This document shows, piece after piece, positions 14,676 to 20,798 of a DNA stretch of 20,798 bases (positions are counted from its first letter, which is position 1; each line of letters begins with the position of its first letter). Origin of the DNA: Clostridiales bacterium (GTDB taxonomy: Bacteria; Bacillota; Clostridia; Lachnospirales; Lachnospiraceae). The DNA is taken from contig JAHAFI010000043.1 of assembly GCA_018374355.1 (NCBI GenBank), positions 1 through 20,798 of the forward strand, written 5' to 3'. Below the pieces are notes generated by a model. That model ran no database searches and was not told where the DNA came from. It saw only the letters and a program-made list of their open reading frames with translations. The translations under genes and the position numbers were made by a program.

Positions 14676-16172
14676 TTAAAATACCATATCGGCAATCTTT
14701 TCCAGCATTTTCATAAATGGTCCCGGAAAACAACCCAACACCAGAGTAGCTGCCGCCATCAGGCCTGCAGGTACCAGCATCAGCCGGGAAGGCTCTTTTC
14801 CCTCCAACCCTCTGTTTCGGATTTCCTCACCGTCAAATTCCTCACCGGGGAAGAATCCCTGAATGGTCAGAGGCAGCAGATACCCTGCCGTCAGCAGCGC
14901 ACTGACCAAAAGCACTACAGGTCCCAGCCAAGACCAGATTCCCGTACCGGAGGCCAGCGCACCCTCAGCCAGATACCATTTGCTGATAAATCCGCTGAAA
15001 GGCGGAATACCGATAAGGGCAAGGGACACGGCGGTATAAATCACCAGCATTTTCGGCATGATTCGCCCCAGCCCCCGCATTTGTTCCACTCTGGTCCATC
15101 CGGTAGTAAAGATCACAGCTCCGGCGGCCAGAAACAGTGTATTTTTGATCAGGGAATGAAACACCACATGGGACATGGCGCCCACAAAACCCACAGGCTG
15201 TAAGATGCTCAGTCCGAACAAAATATAGGACATCTGGCTCACGGTAGAATACGCCAGACGTTTTTTCAGTACCGGTTCCTTATAGGCAAGCATGGAGCCC
15301 ATAAACACCGTAGCCAGCGAAAGCCCAATCCATCCGGTCTGTACCCATGTTCCACGGATACTGTCCGGTCCCACAACAAAATAGATTACACGGATCACCG
15401 CCAGTACCCCGGACTTTGTGATCACTCCGGAGAGTACCGCACTGGCAGGAGCCGGAGCCGCCGGATGAGCGGTGGGAAGCCAGCCGTGCAGGGGAAACAT
15501 ACCTGCTTTTGCACCAAATCCAAGTATCATACAGAAGATTGCCAGAAGAAGCAATCCCTCTTTGCCGGAAAACAGATTTATGTCCAGCCCGCCCCCCGGT
15601 ATAAATTCCAAAGAGGTTCCTGCACTTGTCATAAAAAAGATTCCGAACAGCGCCAAAAATGCGCCTGCAATGGAATAAAACAGATATTTCAGCCCTGCCA
15701 TCACCGCTTCTTTCGTCCGCTCATGCAGAACCAGCGGAAGGGAGGTCAGTGTCATCAGCTCATAGAACACATAAAAGGTAATCAGGCTGCCTGAAAAATC
15801 CAGACCCACCAGCACACCCATGACGATCAGATACCAGCCGAAAAACCGATGCTCCTCTTTTTCATGGGTCATGTATTTAAATGAATAAAAACCCACCAGC
15901 AGCCACACGACTGCCGTCAATCCGGCGAAAACCATGGAAACATGATCCACCCGGAATTCGATTGACATATTCTCCGTAAGCTGCCATACTTTCAGTCCGG
16001 CCCCGCCGGATAAGAAAGCGGCCACAGTGAGAATACCCCCGCCCGCCAGTGAAACGGCGACGGTACCGGTCAGATATTTCCGGTTATTCCGAAAAGCCTT
16101 CACTGTCAATACCAGAATTCCCATAAGTATAGGAAACAGGACCGGCAGGATTACTATGATATTTCCTTCCAT
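14676..16172 (-). CDS. Proton-conducting antiporter-like membrane subunit H2 (MrpD/NuoM-like)
   Basis: Membrane subunit of 498 residues, the standard length for MrpD/MbhH/NuoM, with about 14 helices. Key residues: Glu138 (YVFYELMTL), Lys222 (GFGAKAGMFPLHGWLP), Lys253 (GVITKSG), Lys398 (FSGFISKW). The stretch AHPAAPAPASAVLSG (235-249) is the canonical broken-helix region of the family. This is the most canonical of the four paralogues and shares many motifs with H3, including EFIPGG near 189-194, so H2 and H3 probably arose by tandem duplication. The ribosome site GAGGAG is seven bases before the ATG. It is separated from H1 by 45 bases, the largest gap in the operon. Confidence 0.92.
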   Translation of the reverse strand: MEGNIIVILPVLFPILMGILVLTVKAFRNNRKYLTGTVAVSLAGGGILTVAAFLSGGAGLKVWQLTENMSIEFRVDHVSMVFAGLTAVVWLLVGFYSFKYMTHEKEEHRFFGWYLIVMGVLVGLDFSGSLITFYVFYELMTLTSLPLVLHERTKEAVMAGLKYLFYSIAGAFLALFGIFFMTSAGTSLEFIPGGGLDINLFSGKEGLLLLAIFCMILGFGAKAGMFPLHGWLPTAHPAAPAPASAVLSGVITKSGVLAVIRVIYFVVGPDSIRGTWVQTGWIGLSLATVFMGSMLAYKEPVLKKRLAYSTVSQMSYILFGLSILQPVGFVGAMSHVVFHSLIKNTLFLAAGAVIFTTGWTRVEQMRGLGRIMPKMLVIYTAVSLALIGIPPFSGFISKWYLAEGALASGTGIWSWLGPVVLLVSALLTAGYLLPLTIQGFFPGEEFDGEEIRNRGLEGKEPSRLMLVPAGLMAAATLVLGCFPGPFMKMLEKIADMVF

Positions 16173-16217
16173 TTATTTTCTCCTCATTTTCCAGATATTT
16201 TTTATACCATCCGGCGG

Positions 16218-17762
16218 TTATCCGAACATTTCCAGCCCCTTCGCAATGGCATCTACAATCGGCTGGGAACTCAGTCCCAGAATCAGGTTCAGAATAATAA
16301 AGCAGGCAATGGAAAGTCTGAGATTCCATGGTCTCTGGCCTTGTCCGTCTGTACTTTCCTGCGCCTCCTCCTTTGTCTGTGCCGGAATATCCGCAAGTTC
16401 CTGCGCTTCATAGGGATACCGGGCAGAATACAGAGTAATCACCAGACGCAGGAAATAAATGGCATTCAGCGTAGTGCTCACCGACAGAACAATCAGTGTC
16501 ACCATCATTTTTTCAGGGCTTTCAAGGGCCGACGAGGCAAACAGAAGCTTAGAGATAAATCCCGACAGCATGGGGAATCCCACCATGGAAAGTGCTCCAA
16601 CGGTAAATCCGATTCCTGCCAGCGGGTTTCTGTGGCCTGCTCCTCGCAGACTGCGGTAATCCTTTTTCCCGCCGGAAACCTCGTAAAGTCCAACAGCACT
16701 GATAAACAGCAGGGCTTTTGTAGCGGAATGAGCAAAAATATGGAAAACTGCCGCGATCATACCCTCTCTCGTTCCCAGTCCGATTCCCATATAGATATAT
16801 CCGATCTGCGCCACCGAAGAAAATGCAATCATCCGCCGGGTATCCTTCTGCATGATCGCCTGCACCGATCCCATGATCATACCGATCAGTCCGAATACGA
16901 AAAGAACATTGACAATCTGGCTGACAATCACCGTTTCTATTCCCAGAACCCGGTAAAAAAGTTTGATCAGAAGAAAAATATAGCCCTTCGAAACCAGTCC
17001 TGATAAAATCGCACTGGCAGTAGGGGTTGCGTAGCCGTAGGTGTCCGGAATCCATGAATGGAACGGATGAAGCCCGCTTTTAATTGCAAGACCCACACTG
17101 ATCAGGGCGATGATTACCAGCATGGGAATTTCATAGGTTCCCGCCTTCTCGATTTCCAGCACCGCCTCCTTGGCCGGACTCATCAGCAGATGGCCCGTCA
17201 CATCGTAAAGAAGGCTCAGTCCGATCAGGAACAGACCGGAACCCAACTGGCTCATGATCATATACCGGATAGCCGACGTAAAACTCCGGCCTTTCTGACG
17301 GATCATGATCAGTCCGCAGCCTGCAATGGTATTGATCTCAATAAAAACGTACGCCGTAAACAAATCGTTGGTATAGATCAGGGCAAGGAGGGAACTGAGC
17401 ATCAGATCGATCAGAATGAAAAACTGATTGATTTTTCCTTCCTCCACATCCTTAAAAGTGTGATGCATTCCGCCGATCACTGCCAGCAGCATCACAATGC
17501 CGAAAAATACGGCTGTCAGTCCTTCCAGCACCCCGGCACGGATCTCATTGCCCCATGGAGCCGGAAAATGTCCCATCATATAGGTATAGCTTTCTCCCGT
17601 ATTTATACAGAAAGCCAGCACCGCCCCGGACATCAGAGTGGTAATGATAATCGCAGCGATACTCAGGTTCTTCGCCTTTTTTCCCGATAAAACGGAGGAC
17701 AGGATTCCTGAAAACATGGCAATGATAATGGAAAAGAAAGGAAAATTCTGTACAAAACTCAT
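16218..17762 (-). CDS. Proton-conducting antiporter-like membrane subunit H1 (MrpD/MbhH-like)
   Basis: Membrane subunit of 514 residues with about 14 helices, placed directly after mrpC where mrpD/mbhH normally sits. Channel residues: Glu142 (YVFIEINTI), Lys228 (GLAIKSGLHPFHSWIP), Lys259 (GLVSKGY), Lys405 (LSGFISK). It is the most divergent of the four: DTYGYATPTASAILSG replaces the usual AHPAAPAPAS sequence, and it has a charged C-terminal loop (EAQELADIPAQTKEEAQES) before the last helix. The start overlaps the mrpC stop as ATGA (17759-17762), and a strong AAGGAGG lies seven bases upstream. It likely forms the antiporter channel next to the small MrpC-type subunit. Confidence 0.92.
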   Translation of the reverse strand: MSFVQNFPFFSIIIAMFSGILSSVLSGKKAKNLSIAAIIITTLMSGAVLAFCINTGESYTYMMGHFPAPWGNEIRAGVLEGLTAVFFGIVMLLAVIGGMHHTFKDVEEGKINQFFILIDLMLSSLLALIYTNDLFTAYVFIEINTIAGCGLIMIRQKGRSFTSAIRYMIMSQLGSGLFLIGLSLLYDVTGHLLMSPAKEAVLEIEKAGTYEIPMLVIIALISVGLAIKSGLHPFHSWIPDTYGYATPTASAILSGLVSKGYIFLLIKLFYRVLGIETVIVSQIVNVLFVFGLIGMIMGSVQAIMQKDTRRMIAFSSVAQIGYIYMGIGLGTREGMIAAVFHIFAHSATKALLFISAVGLYEVSGGKKDYRSLRGAGHRNPLAGIGFTVGALSMVGFPMLSGFISKLLFASSALESPEKMMVTLIVLSVSTTLNAIYFLRLVITLYSARYPYEAQELADIPAQTKEEAQESTDGQGQRPWNLRLSIACFIILNLILGLSSQPIVDAIAKGLEMFG

Positions 17763-18136
17763 GATTTTTCCTCCTTTTTCGCCTTCATCAAAATCTCATC
17801 CAGATCCAGCGAATGATATCTCTCATAAAGCCGGATGGTCAGCGCCAGCATCAGCGCCGTAGTGCTCACCGATACCACGATACCCGTCAGTACGAGACCG
17901 CTGGGAACCGGATTGATATACGCAGACACCTCCTGAATGCCGTCCGTCACGATGGGAACCATTCTTCCGTGAATGTAGCCTTTTGCCGCAAGAAACAGAT
18001 ACACTGCCGTATCCATAATGTTCATTCCCATAATCTTTTTAATCAGGTTCCGGTGAAGCAGCAGCATGGTAAATCCAATGCCGAACAGAATCACCGACAC
18101 CGTTTCTTCTATATTCGTAAATAAATATGCCGCCAT
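17759..18136 (-). CDS. mrpC: Mrp antiporter subunit C / NuoK-like small membrane subunit
   Basis: NuoK/MbhG/MrpC homologue of 125 residues with three hydrophobic helices (about 10-27, 38-52, 80-102). Matches to the family: FGIGFTMLLLHRNLIKKIMGMNIMDTAVYLFL in the first two helices (FGIG...MLL.RNLI..I.G..I...A.N.L pattern) and PSGLVLTGIVVSVSTTALMLAL in the third, corresponding to the P.ALVLTAIVI...TA..L signature. In complex I and Mrp this subunit carries part of the ion path between the small subunits and the first large one. It starts immediately after the preceding stop (no gap), with AAGGAGG seven bases before the ATG inside the previous gene, and overlaps H1 by four bases. Confidence 0.93.
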   Translation of the reverse strand: MAAYLFTNIEETVSVILFGIGFTMLLLHRNLIKKIMGMNIMDTAVYLFLAAKGYIHGRMVPIVTDGIQEVSAYINPVPSGLVLTGIVVSVSTTALMLALTIRLYERYHSLDLDEILMKAKKEEKS

Positions 18137-19102
18137 TTACATGCCTCCTTTTCGGAACAGAGTATAAAAAGCATACATGGTGCATGCCACCACCAGTCCC
18201 ACGCAGATATTCAGCGGCAGGATCAGGCCGCTGCTGATGATATCCCCCGGATTTCCCAGCGGAATCCCGCTTTCCAGATGATTGGCTCCGGTAAAGAAAG
18301 AATAGCTCTTTGCCAGACAGTAAAATGTCAGTGCGCTCACCGTAATTCTCCGGTAGGTTTTCTCTGTAAAAAATTTCTCCGTTTTTTCAAATCCGAATGC
18401 ATTCAGATAGAGAATCAGCCCTGCGCCGATCACTGCACCGCCGGAAAAACCGCCTCCCGGGGAAAGATGTCCGTTCAATATGATATAGATTCCAAAAAGC
18501 ATGATCAGCGGAACCAGCACTGCCGCACACTTTTGAAGAATCACATCATTTTTCGGCTCATAGAAACGGTCATTTGCCGCCTCTTCCAGACGCTCTTTAT
18601 TTTTTTTGCTGTTTTCTATCTTCAGCAGGATCATGACACAGCAGGAACCGATAAAAAGAACACAGGATTCGCCAAAGGTATCAAAGGCACGGTAATCCAG
18701 AATCATTCCCGTTACAATATTCACTGCTCCCGTTTCCTGAAGACCTTTCTCGATATAACGGGCAGATACCTCGTTATTATCCGGATTTCCTGCATTTCCA
18801 AAAACCGGAAGGTAGGCAATTGTCCAGAGAAGAACACAGATAATACTCAGACATAAGATCACCGACATTACCTGATAGATTCTCCGATAAATACGAAGTC
18901 CCTTCTCTTCGGGAGTCTCGCTGTGCCTGTCCATCTTCTTTTTCCGGTGTTCCGCCGCTGTTTCCGCTTCCTGAATCACCGGCTCTTTTGGCGGAATTTG
19001 GACTGTTTCCATACCGTTTTCCAAAAGATCTACATCTCCGTCCATCCAGCGTTTAAACTTAAATACACGGCTTTTTTCATAATTATCCCTCTTCCTGCTC
19101 AT
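18137..19102 (-). CDS. Fused MbhE-like and MrpB (MnhB/MbhF) antiporter subunit
   Basis: The 321 residues join parts that are separate genes in archaeal Mbh. First comes a charged, probably cytosolic segment of about 70 residues with no known domain. Then an MbhE-like part equivalent to the C-terminus of MrpA (about 71-160): a helix, NEVSARYIEKGLQETGAVN and ILDYRAFDTFGES, the family signature, and a second helix. Then a charged linker and an MrpB domain (about 188-318) with the signature GHLSPGGGFSGG at 211-222. Start: an ATG at 19108 has its GGAGG touching it, whereas the ATG at 19102 lies six bases from the same GGAGG and is chosen. It overlaps the MbhD-like gene by 20 bases. In Mrp complexes this region helps Na+ transport and assembly. 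Confidence 0.9.
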   Translation of the reverse strand: MSRKRDNYEKSRVFKFKRWMDGDVDLLENGMETVQIPPKEPVIQEAETAAEHRKKKMDRHSETPEEKGLRIYRRIYQVMSVILCLSIICVLLWTIAYLPVFGNAGNPDNNEVSARYIEKGLQETGAVNIVTGMILDYRAFDTFGESCVLFIGSCCVMILLKIENSKKNKERLEEAANDRFYEPKNDVILQKCAAVLVPLIMLFGIYIILNGHLSPGGGFSGGAVIGAGLILYLNAFGFEKTEKFFTEKTYRRITVSALTFYCLAKSYSFFTGANHLESGIPLGNPGDIISSGLILPLNICVGLVVACTMYAFYTLFRKGGM

Positions 19103-19349
19103 CGCCATCCTCCTTTCGGATTGCCTTGATTTTTTTCAGTGTGACGAAAAACAGGATACTGGTAACCCCAGCTCCCACTGCTGCCTCTGTGATCGCCAGA
19201 TCCGGTGACTGCAGCAAAATCCAGATCACACACATGATCAGGCTGTAAGACATAAAAATTACAATTGAGGTCAGCAGATCTTTCGCAAATGCCACCGCAA
19301 CCGCACAGACAATCAGGCACAGCAGCAATAAAATTTCAAATCCCTTCAT
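19083..19349 (-). CDS. MbhD-like subunit (DUF4040, MrpA C-terminal domain homologue)
   Basis: Small membrane protein of 88 residues with three hydrophobic helices (about 4-23, 27-47, 55-70). The motif LLQSPDLAITEAAVGAGVTSILFF matches the PDLAxTQxxVExxxxxLFx pattern of MbhD and the MrpA C-terminal region, equivalent to NuoJ in complex I. The end is charged (EDGDEQEEG). In Bacillus this domain is part of the large MrpA; here it is a stand-alone gene as in archaeal Mbh. It begins by ATGA overlap with mrpG (19346-19349) and has GGGAGG nine bases upstream. Confidence 0.9.
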   Translation of the reverse strand: MKGFEILLLLCLIVCAVAVAFAKDLLTSIVIFMSYSLIMCVIWILLQSPDLAITEAAVGAGVTSILFFVTLKKIKAIRKEDGDEQEEG

Positions 19350-19711
19350 CGGCTGCCGCCTCCCTTCTTTCTTTTTCCCTTTTTCCGTTCCTTATGAATC
19401 ACATGCAGCTCTCCCAGATGTTCATCAGTCATCGCCTCCAAACGGCTGATCATATGACCGGACACCGGGCTGGCCATCCAGAAAAACAGGATTACCAGAA
19501 ATAATTTCAGCGAATCCATGGAAAATCCACGCACCAGAATCAGTCCCAGCAATACAAACAGAATCCCCAGCGTATCTCCCATGGCTGCCGCATGCATACG
19601 GTTCAGCGCCTTATGAAACCGGTTTACTCCAAACACGGCAAGAATCATGAATACCAGTCCGGTACAAAGGCAGACTGCCGCCGCTATAAACCTGCACCAT
19701 TCCCAAATCAT
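19346..19711 (-). CDS. mrpG: Mrp antiporter subunit G (MnhG/MbhC-like)
   Basis: A 121-residue protein with three membrane helices (about 7-28, 45-62, 67-85). The family signature is seen as FHKALNRMHAAAMGDTLGI at about 32-50, matching the F.D.Y.R.HA.....LG pattern. The C-terminus is a strongly basic tail (KERKKGKRKKGGGSR) that should face the cytoplasm. Together with MrpE and MrpF it forms the small-subunit group thought to take part in Na+ passage. ATGA overlaps link it to both neighbours, and GGAGG lies seven bases before the ATG. Confidence 0.92.
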   Translation of the reverse strand: MIWEWCRFIAAAVCLCTGLVFMILAVFGVNRFHKALNRMHAAAMGDTLGILFVLLGLILVRGFSMDSLKLFLVILFFWMASPVSGHMISRLEAMTDEHLGELHVIHKERKKGKRKKGGGSR

Positions 19712-20157
19712 CGTTTGTCCTCCGTTTCCGGCTGTTTTTCCGCCTTTGTCTGTTTGTCTGTCTCCGGCTGTTTTTCCGTCTCCGGCTGTTTTTCCGCCTC
19801 TGACTGTCTATCTGCCTCTGACTGCTTTTCCACGTTATCTGCTATGGCATCCAGCGTCGCCTTCATATCTTTTTTCTGCAGATATACCCCTGTGTATACC
19901 TTACAGAGAACCACCACGCCCAGAAAGCTAATCATGGCATAGATCAGGCAGACATCCGCCAGATAATTTTCATCCAGATATACGGACAGTATGGCAATGA
20001 TCGAAATGATCATGGTACCCGCCATATTTACCGCTATGATCCGGTCTGCAGTCCCGGGTCCCAGAACGGAGCGGATGATGCTTGCAATAACCAGAACCGC
20101 CAGTATCAGCACAGCTCCGATAAAGAGGATGTTATACGCTCCCGTTATCAGCTCCAT
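19708..20157 (-). CDS. mrpF: Mrp antiporter subunit F (MnhF/MbhB-like) with repetitive acidic/basic tail
   Basis: A 149-residue protein whose first 90 or so residues are a normal MrpF: three helices, with the conserved LGPGTADRIIAVNMAG near 32-47 (family pattern GP...DR..A.N..G). The remaining 55 or so residues are an added hydrophilic tail built of six-residue repeats of the type EKQPET, encoded by an 18-bp DNA repeat. Typical MrpF proteins end soon after the third helix. The frame is open to 20250 inside mrpE, but the ATG at 20157 with GGAGG seven bases upstream fits the family N-terminus. It overlaps mrpE by 10 bases and mrpG by 4. Confidence 0.92.
   Translation of the reverse strand: MELITGAYNILFIGAVLILAVLVIASIIRSVLGPGTADRIIAVNMAGTMIISIIAILSVYLDENYLADVCLIYAMISFLGVVVLCKVYTGVYLQKKDMKATLDAIADNVEKQSEADRQSEAEKQPETEKQPETDKQTKAEKQPETEDKR
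19727..19834. repeat. Six degenerate 18-bp tandem units encoding the MrpF tail
   Basis: Units begin at 19727, 19745, 19763, 19781, 19799 and 19817. Units 1, 3 and 4 are almost identical (TCCGGCTGTTTTTCCGYC on the plus strand). The others have drifted (TCTGACTG or TTTGTCTG starts). The 18-bp length keeps the frame, so unit gain or loss would only lengthen or shorten the MrpF tail. Confidence 0.9.
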
Positions 20158-20624
20158 CTCTTTTCCTCCATTTCCATTTTTTCCAAAAGTTCCACAAATA
20201 CAGAATCTTCCATGCCCTCTGCCAGCTCTTTGTCTAAGCAGTGAACACAAAAATGTGTATCTTCCACGGAAACCGTGATGGTTCCCGGAGTAAGGGTAAT
20301 GGAATTTGCCAGTATTACCCTTGCAAGCCCTGTCTGAAGGCCGGTATCAAAATATACCAGCGCAGGCTCCGGCTGCTGGTCCGGTGAAGTAATAATCCGC
20401 AGCACACATACATTCGCTTTCACGATTTCCTTGATCAATACCCAGAAATACTGCAAAAACAGCGGAACCAAACGGAACAGCATCCATTCCTTTTTCAGGC
20501 TGTAACCCATAAATCTGCACATAAAAAAGAAAAGTGCGGCAGAAATAACCGCCCCTAAAACGCAGATTTCAACTGTCACCTTGCCATTTAAAATAATCCA
20601 CATAAAGAACAGCACAAATAACAT
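20148..20624 (-). CDS. mrpE: Mrp antiporter subunit E (MnhE/MbhA-like)
   Basis: First gene of the Mrp-type operon, 158 residues, the usual length. Two or three N-terminal hydrophobic segments (about 1-36 and 48-66) are followed by a soluble C-terminal domain. Family signature: WVLIKEIVKANVCVLRII (about 61-78) and ARVILANSITLTPGTITVSVEDTHFCVHCLD (about 101-131), matching the ..ANSITLTPGT..V....... HV...D pattern. The ribosome site is the purine run AAGGGGG, about eight bases before the ATG. The promoter lies at 20693-20721. The 10-base overlap with mrpF suggests coupled translation. Confidence 0.94.
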   Translation of the reverse strand: MLFVLFFMWIILNGKVTVEICVLGAVISAALFFFMCRFMGYSLKKEWMLFRLVPLFLQYFWVLIKEIVKANVCVLRIITSPDQQPEPALVYFDTGLQTGLARVILANSITLTPGTITVSVEDTHFCVHCLDKELAEGMEDSVFVELLEKMEMEEKRWS

Positions 20625-20692
20625 TTGTTTTCCCCCTTTCCTTCTATATTTTTAAGCTGTTTCATGCTAATATTCAAGATAAACCATTGTCC

Positions 20693-20721
20693 ATTATAAC
20701 GTGAACTACTCGGCAATTGAA
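20693..20721 (-). promoter_or_regulatory. Probable promoter of the Mrp-type operon
   Basis: Minus-strand perfect -10 TATAAT (20693-20698), a 17-bp spacer, and a weak -35 TTCAAT (20716-20721). Predicted start near 20686 and a leader of about 62 bases to mrpE. A 21-bp near-palindrome is centred on the -35 box, so control by a bound protein is plausible. Confidence 0.55.
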
Positions 20722-20729
20722 TTACCGAG
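20709..20729. promoter_or_regulatory. 21-bp near-palindrome over the Mrp -35 box (candidate operator)
   Basis: Ten-base arms (20709-20718 and 20720-20729, CTCGGCAATT and AATTACCGAG) match at 9 of 10 positions around a single central G. The overlap with the -35 element is what an operator for a dimeric repressor would show. It could also be the hairpin of a transcript coming from beyond the window. Confidence 0.5.
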
Positions 20730-20741
20730 CATCTATATGCC

Positions 20742-20780
20742 GCACCTTCGGTGCTACCATAACGGGCGGTTCATGCGCCC
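20742..20780. other. Pair of small GC-rich hairpins at the window edge
   Basis: GCACC/GGTGC (20742-20746 and 20750-20754, 3-base loop) and GGGCG/CGCCC (20764-20768 and 20776-20780, 7-base loop) follow closely on the palindrome at 20709-20729. A plus-strand frame is open from 20683 to the end of the window (GTG at 20701) but has no ribosome site. No gene or RNA family was recognised in 20730-20798. Confidence 0.35.
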
Positions 20781-20798
20781 AATATTGCTAGTCCTCAC

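Noticed and set aside
14571..15203. 210-codon plus-strand open frame opposite H2 and H3
   Set aside because: Rich in His, Gln and Arg with no domain pattern, as expected from the reverse complement of membrane-protein genes.
1..20798. CRISPR arrays, insertion sequences, phage genes
   Set aside because: No repeat-spacer pattern, transposase or phage protein was seen. The 18-bp repeats at 19727-19834 are coding repeats without spacers.

Overview
The window reads as chromosome of a low-to-mid-GC, endospore-forming Firmicute, most likely a Clostridia/Lachnospiraceae-type gut anaerobe. This is inferred from strong GGAGG ribosome sites before nearly every gene, tightly overlapping operons, a SpoVT homologue, a FatA-type acyl-ACP thioesterase of the kind common in clostridia, and an Mbh-ordered Mrp cation/proton transporter. 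No 16S gene or other direct taxonomic marker is present, so the family assignment is a guess. Most of the DNA is coding; all intergenic gaps are below 300 bases and are described here.

Left part (1-4800): a possible gene start leaves the window on the minus strand at base 1. Then come, on the minus strand, an acyl-ACP thioesterase, a tRNA-Gln(CUG) with its own promoter and terminator, and a cation diffusion facilitator with a duplicated cytosolic domain. On the plus strand, nicotinate phosphoribosyltransferase has a near-consensus promoter and is followed by a VanY/M15-type peptidase that lacks a signal peptide.

Middle (4728-11001), all minus strand: asparagine synthetase B, which overlaps the peptidase tail to tail; then an operon of OmpR-type response regulator, sensor kinase and beta-propeller-like lipoprotein joined by overlaps; then spoVT. 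The promoter region of the two-component operon carries a long imperfect inverted repeat.

Right part (11184-20624), all minus strand: a ten-gene operon in the order mrpE, mrpF, mrpG, MbhD-like, MbhE-MrpB fusion, mrpC, and four consecutive large antiporter-like subunits (here H1 to H4). The order copies the Mrp module of archaeal membrane-bound hydrogenase (mbhA to mbhH), but the H subunit is present four times and no hydrogenase, ferredoxin-oxidising or quinone-module gene is in the window. All four H subunits keep the glutamate and lysines that form the proton path in complex I and Mrp. H4 lacks the first two helices and has a long C-terminal extension like NuoL. This expanded stand-alone ion-pumping arm is the most interesting system here. 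Its promoter has a 21-bp near-palindrome over the -35 site. The last 100 bases, beyond that promoter, hold further small hairpins that no recognised gene explains.
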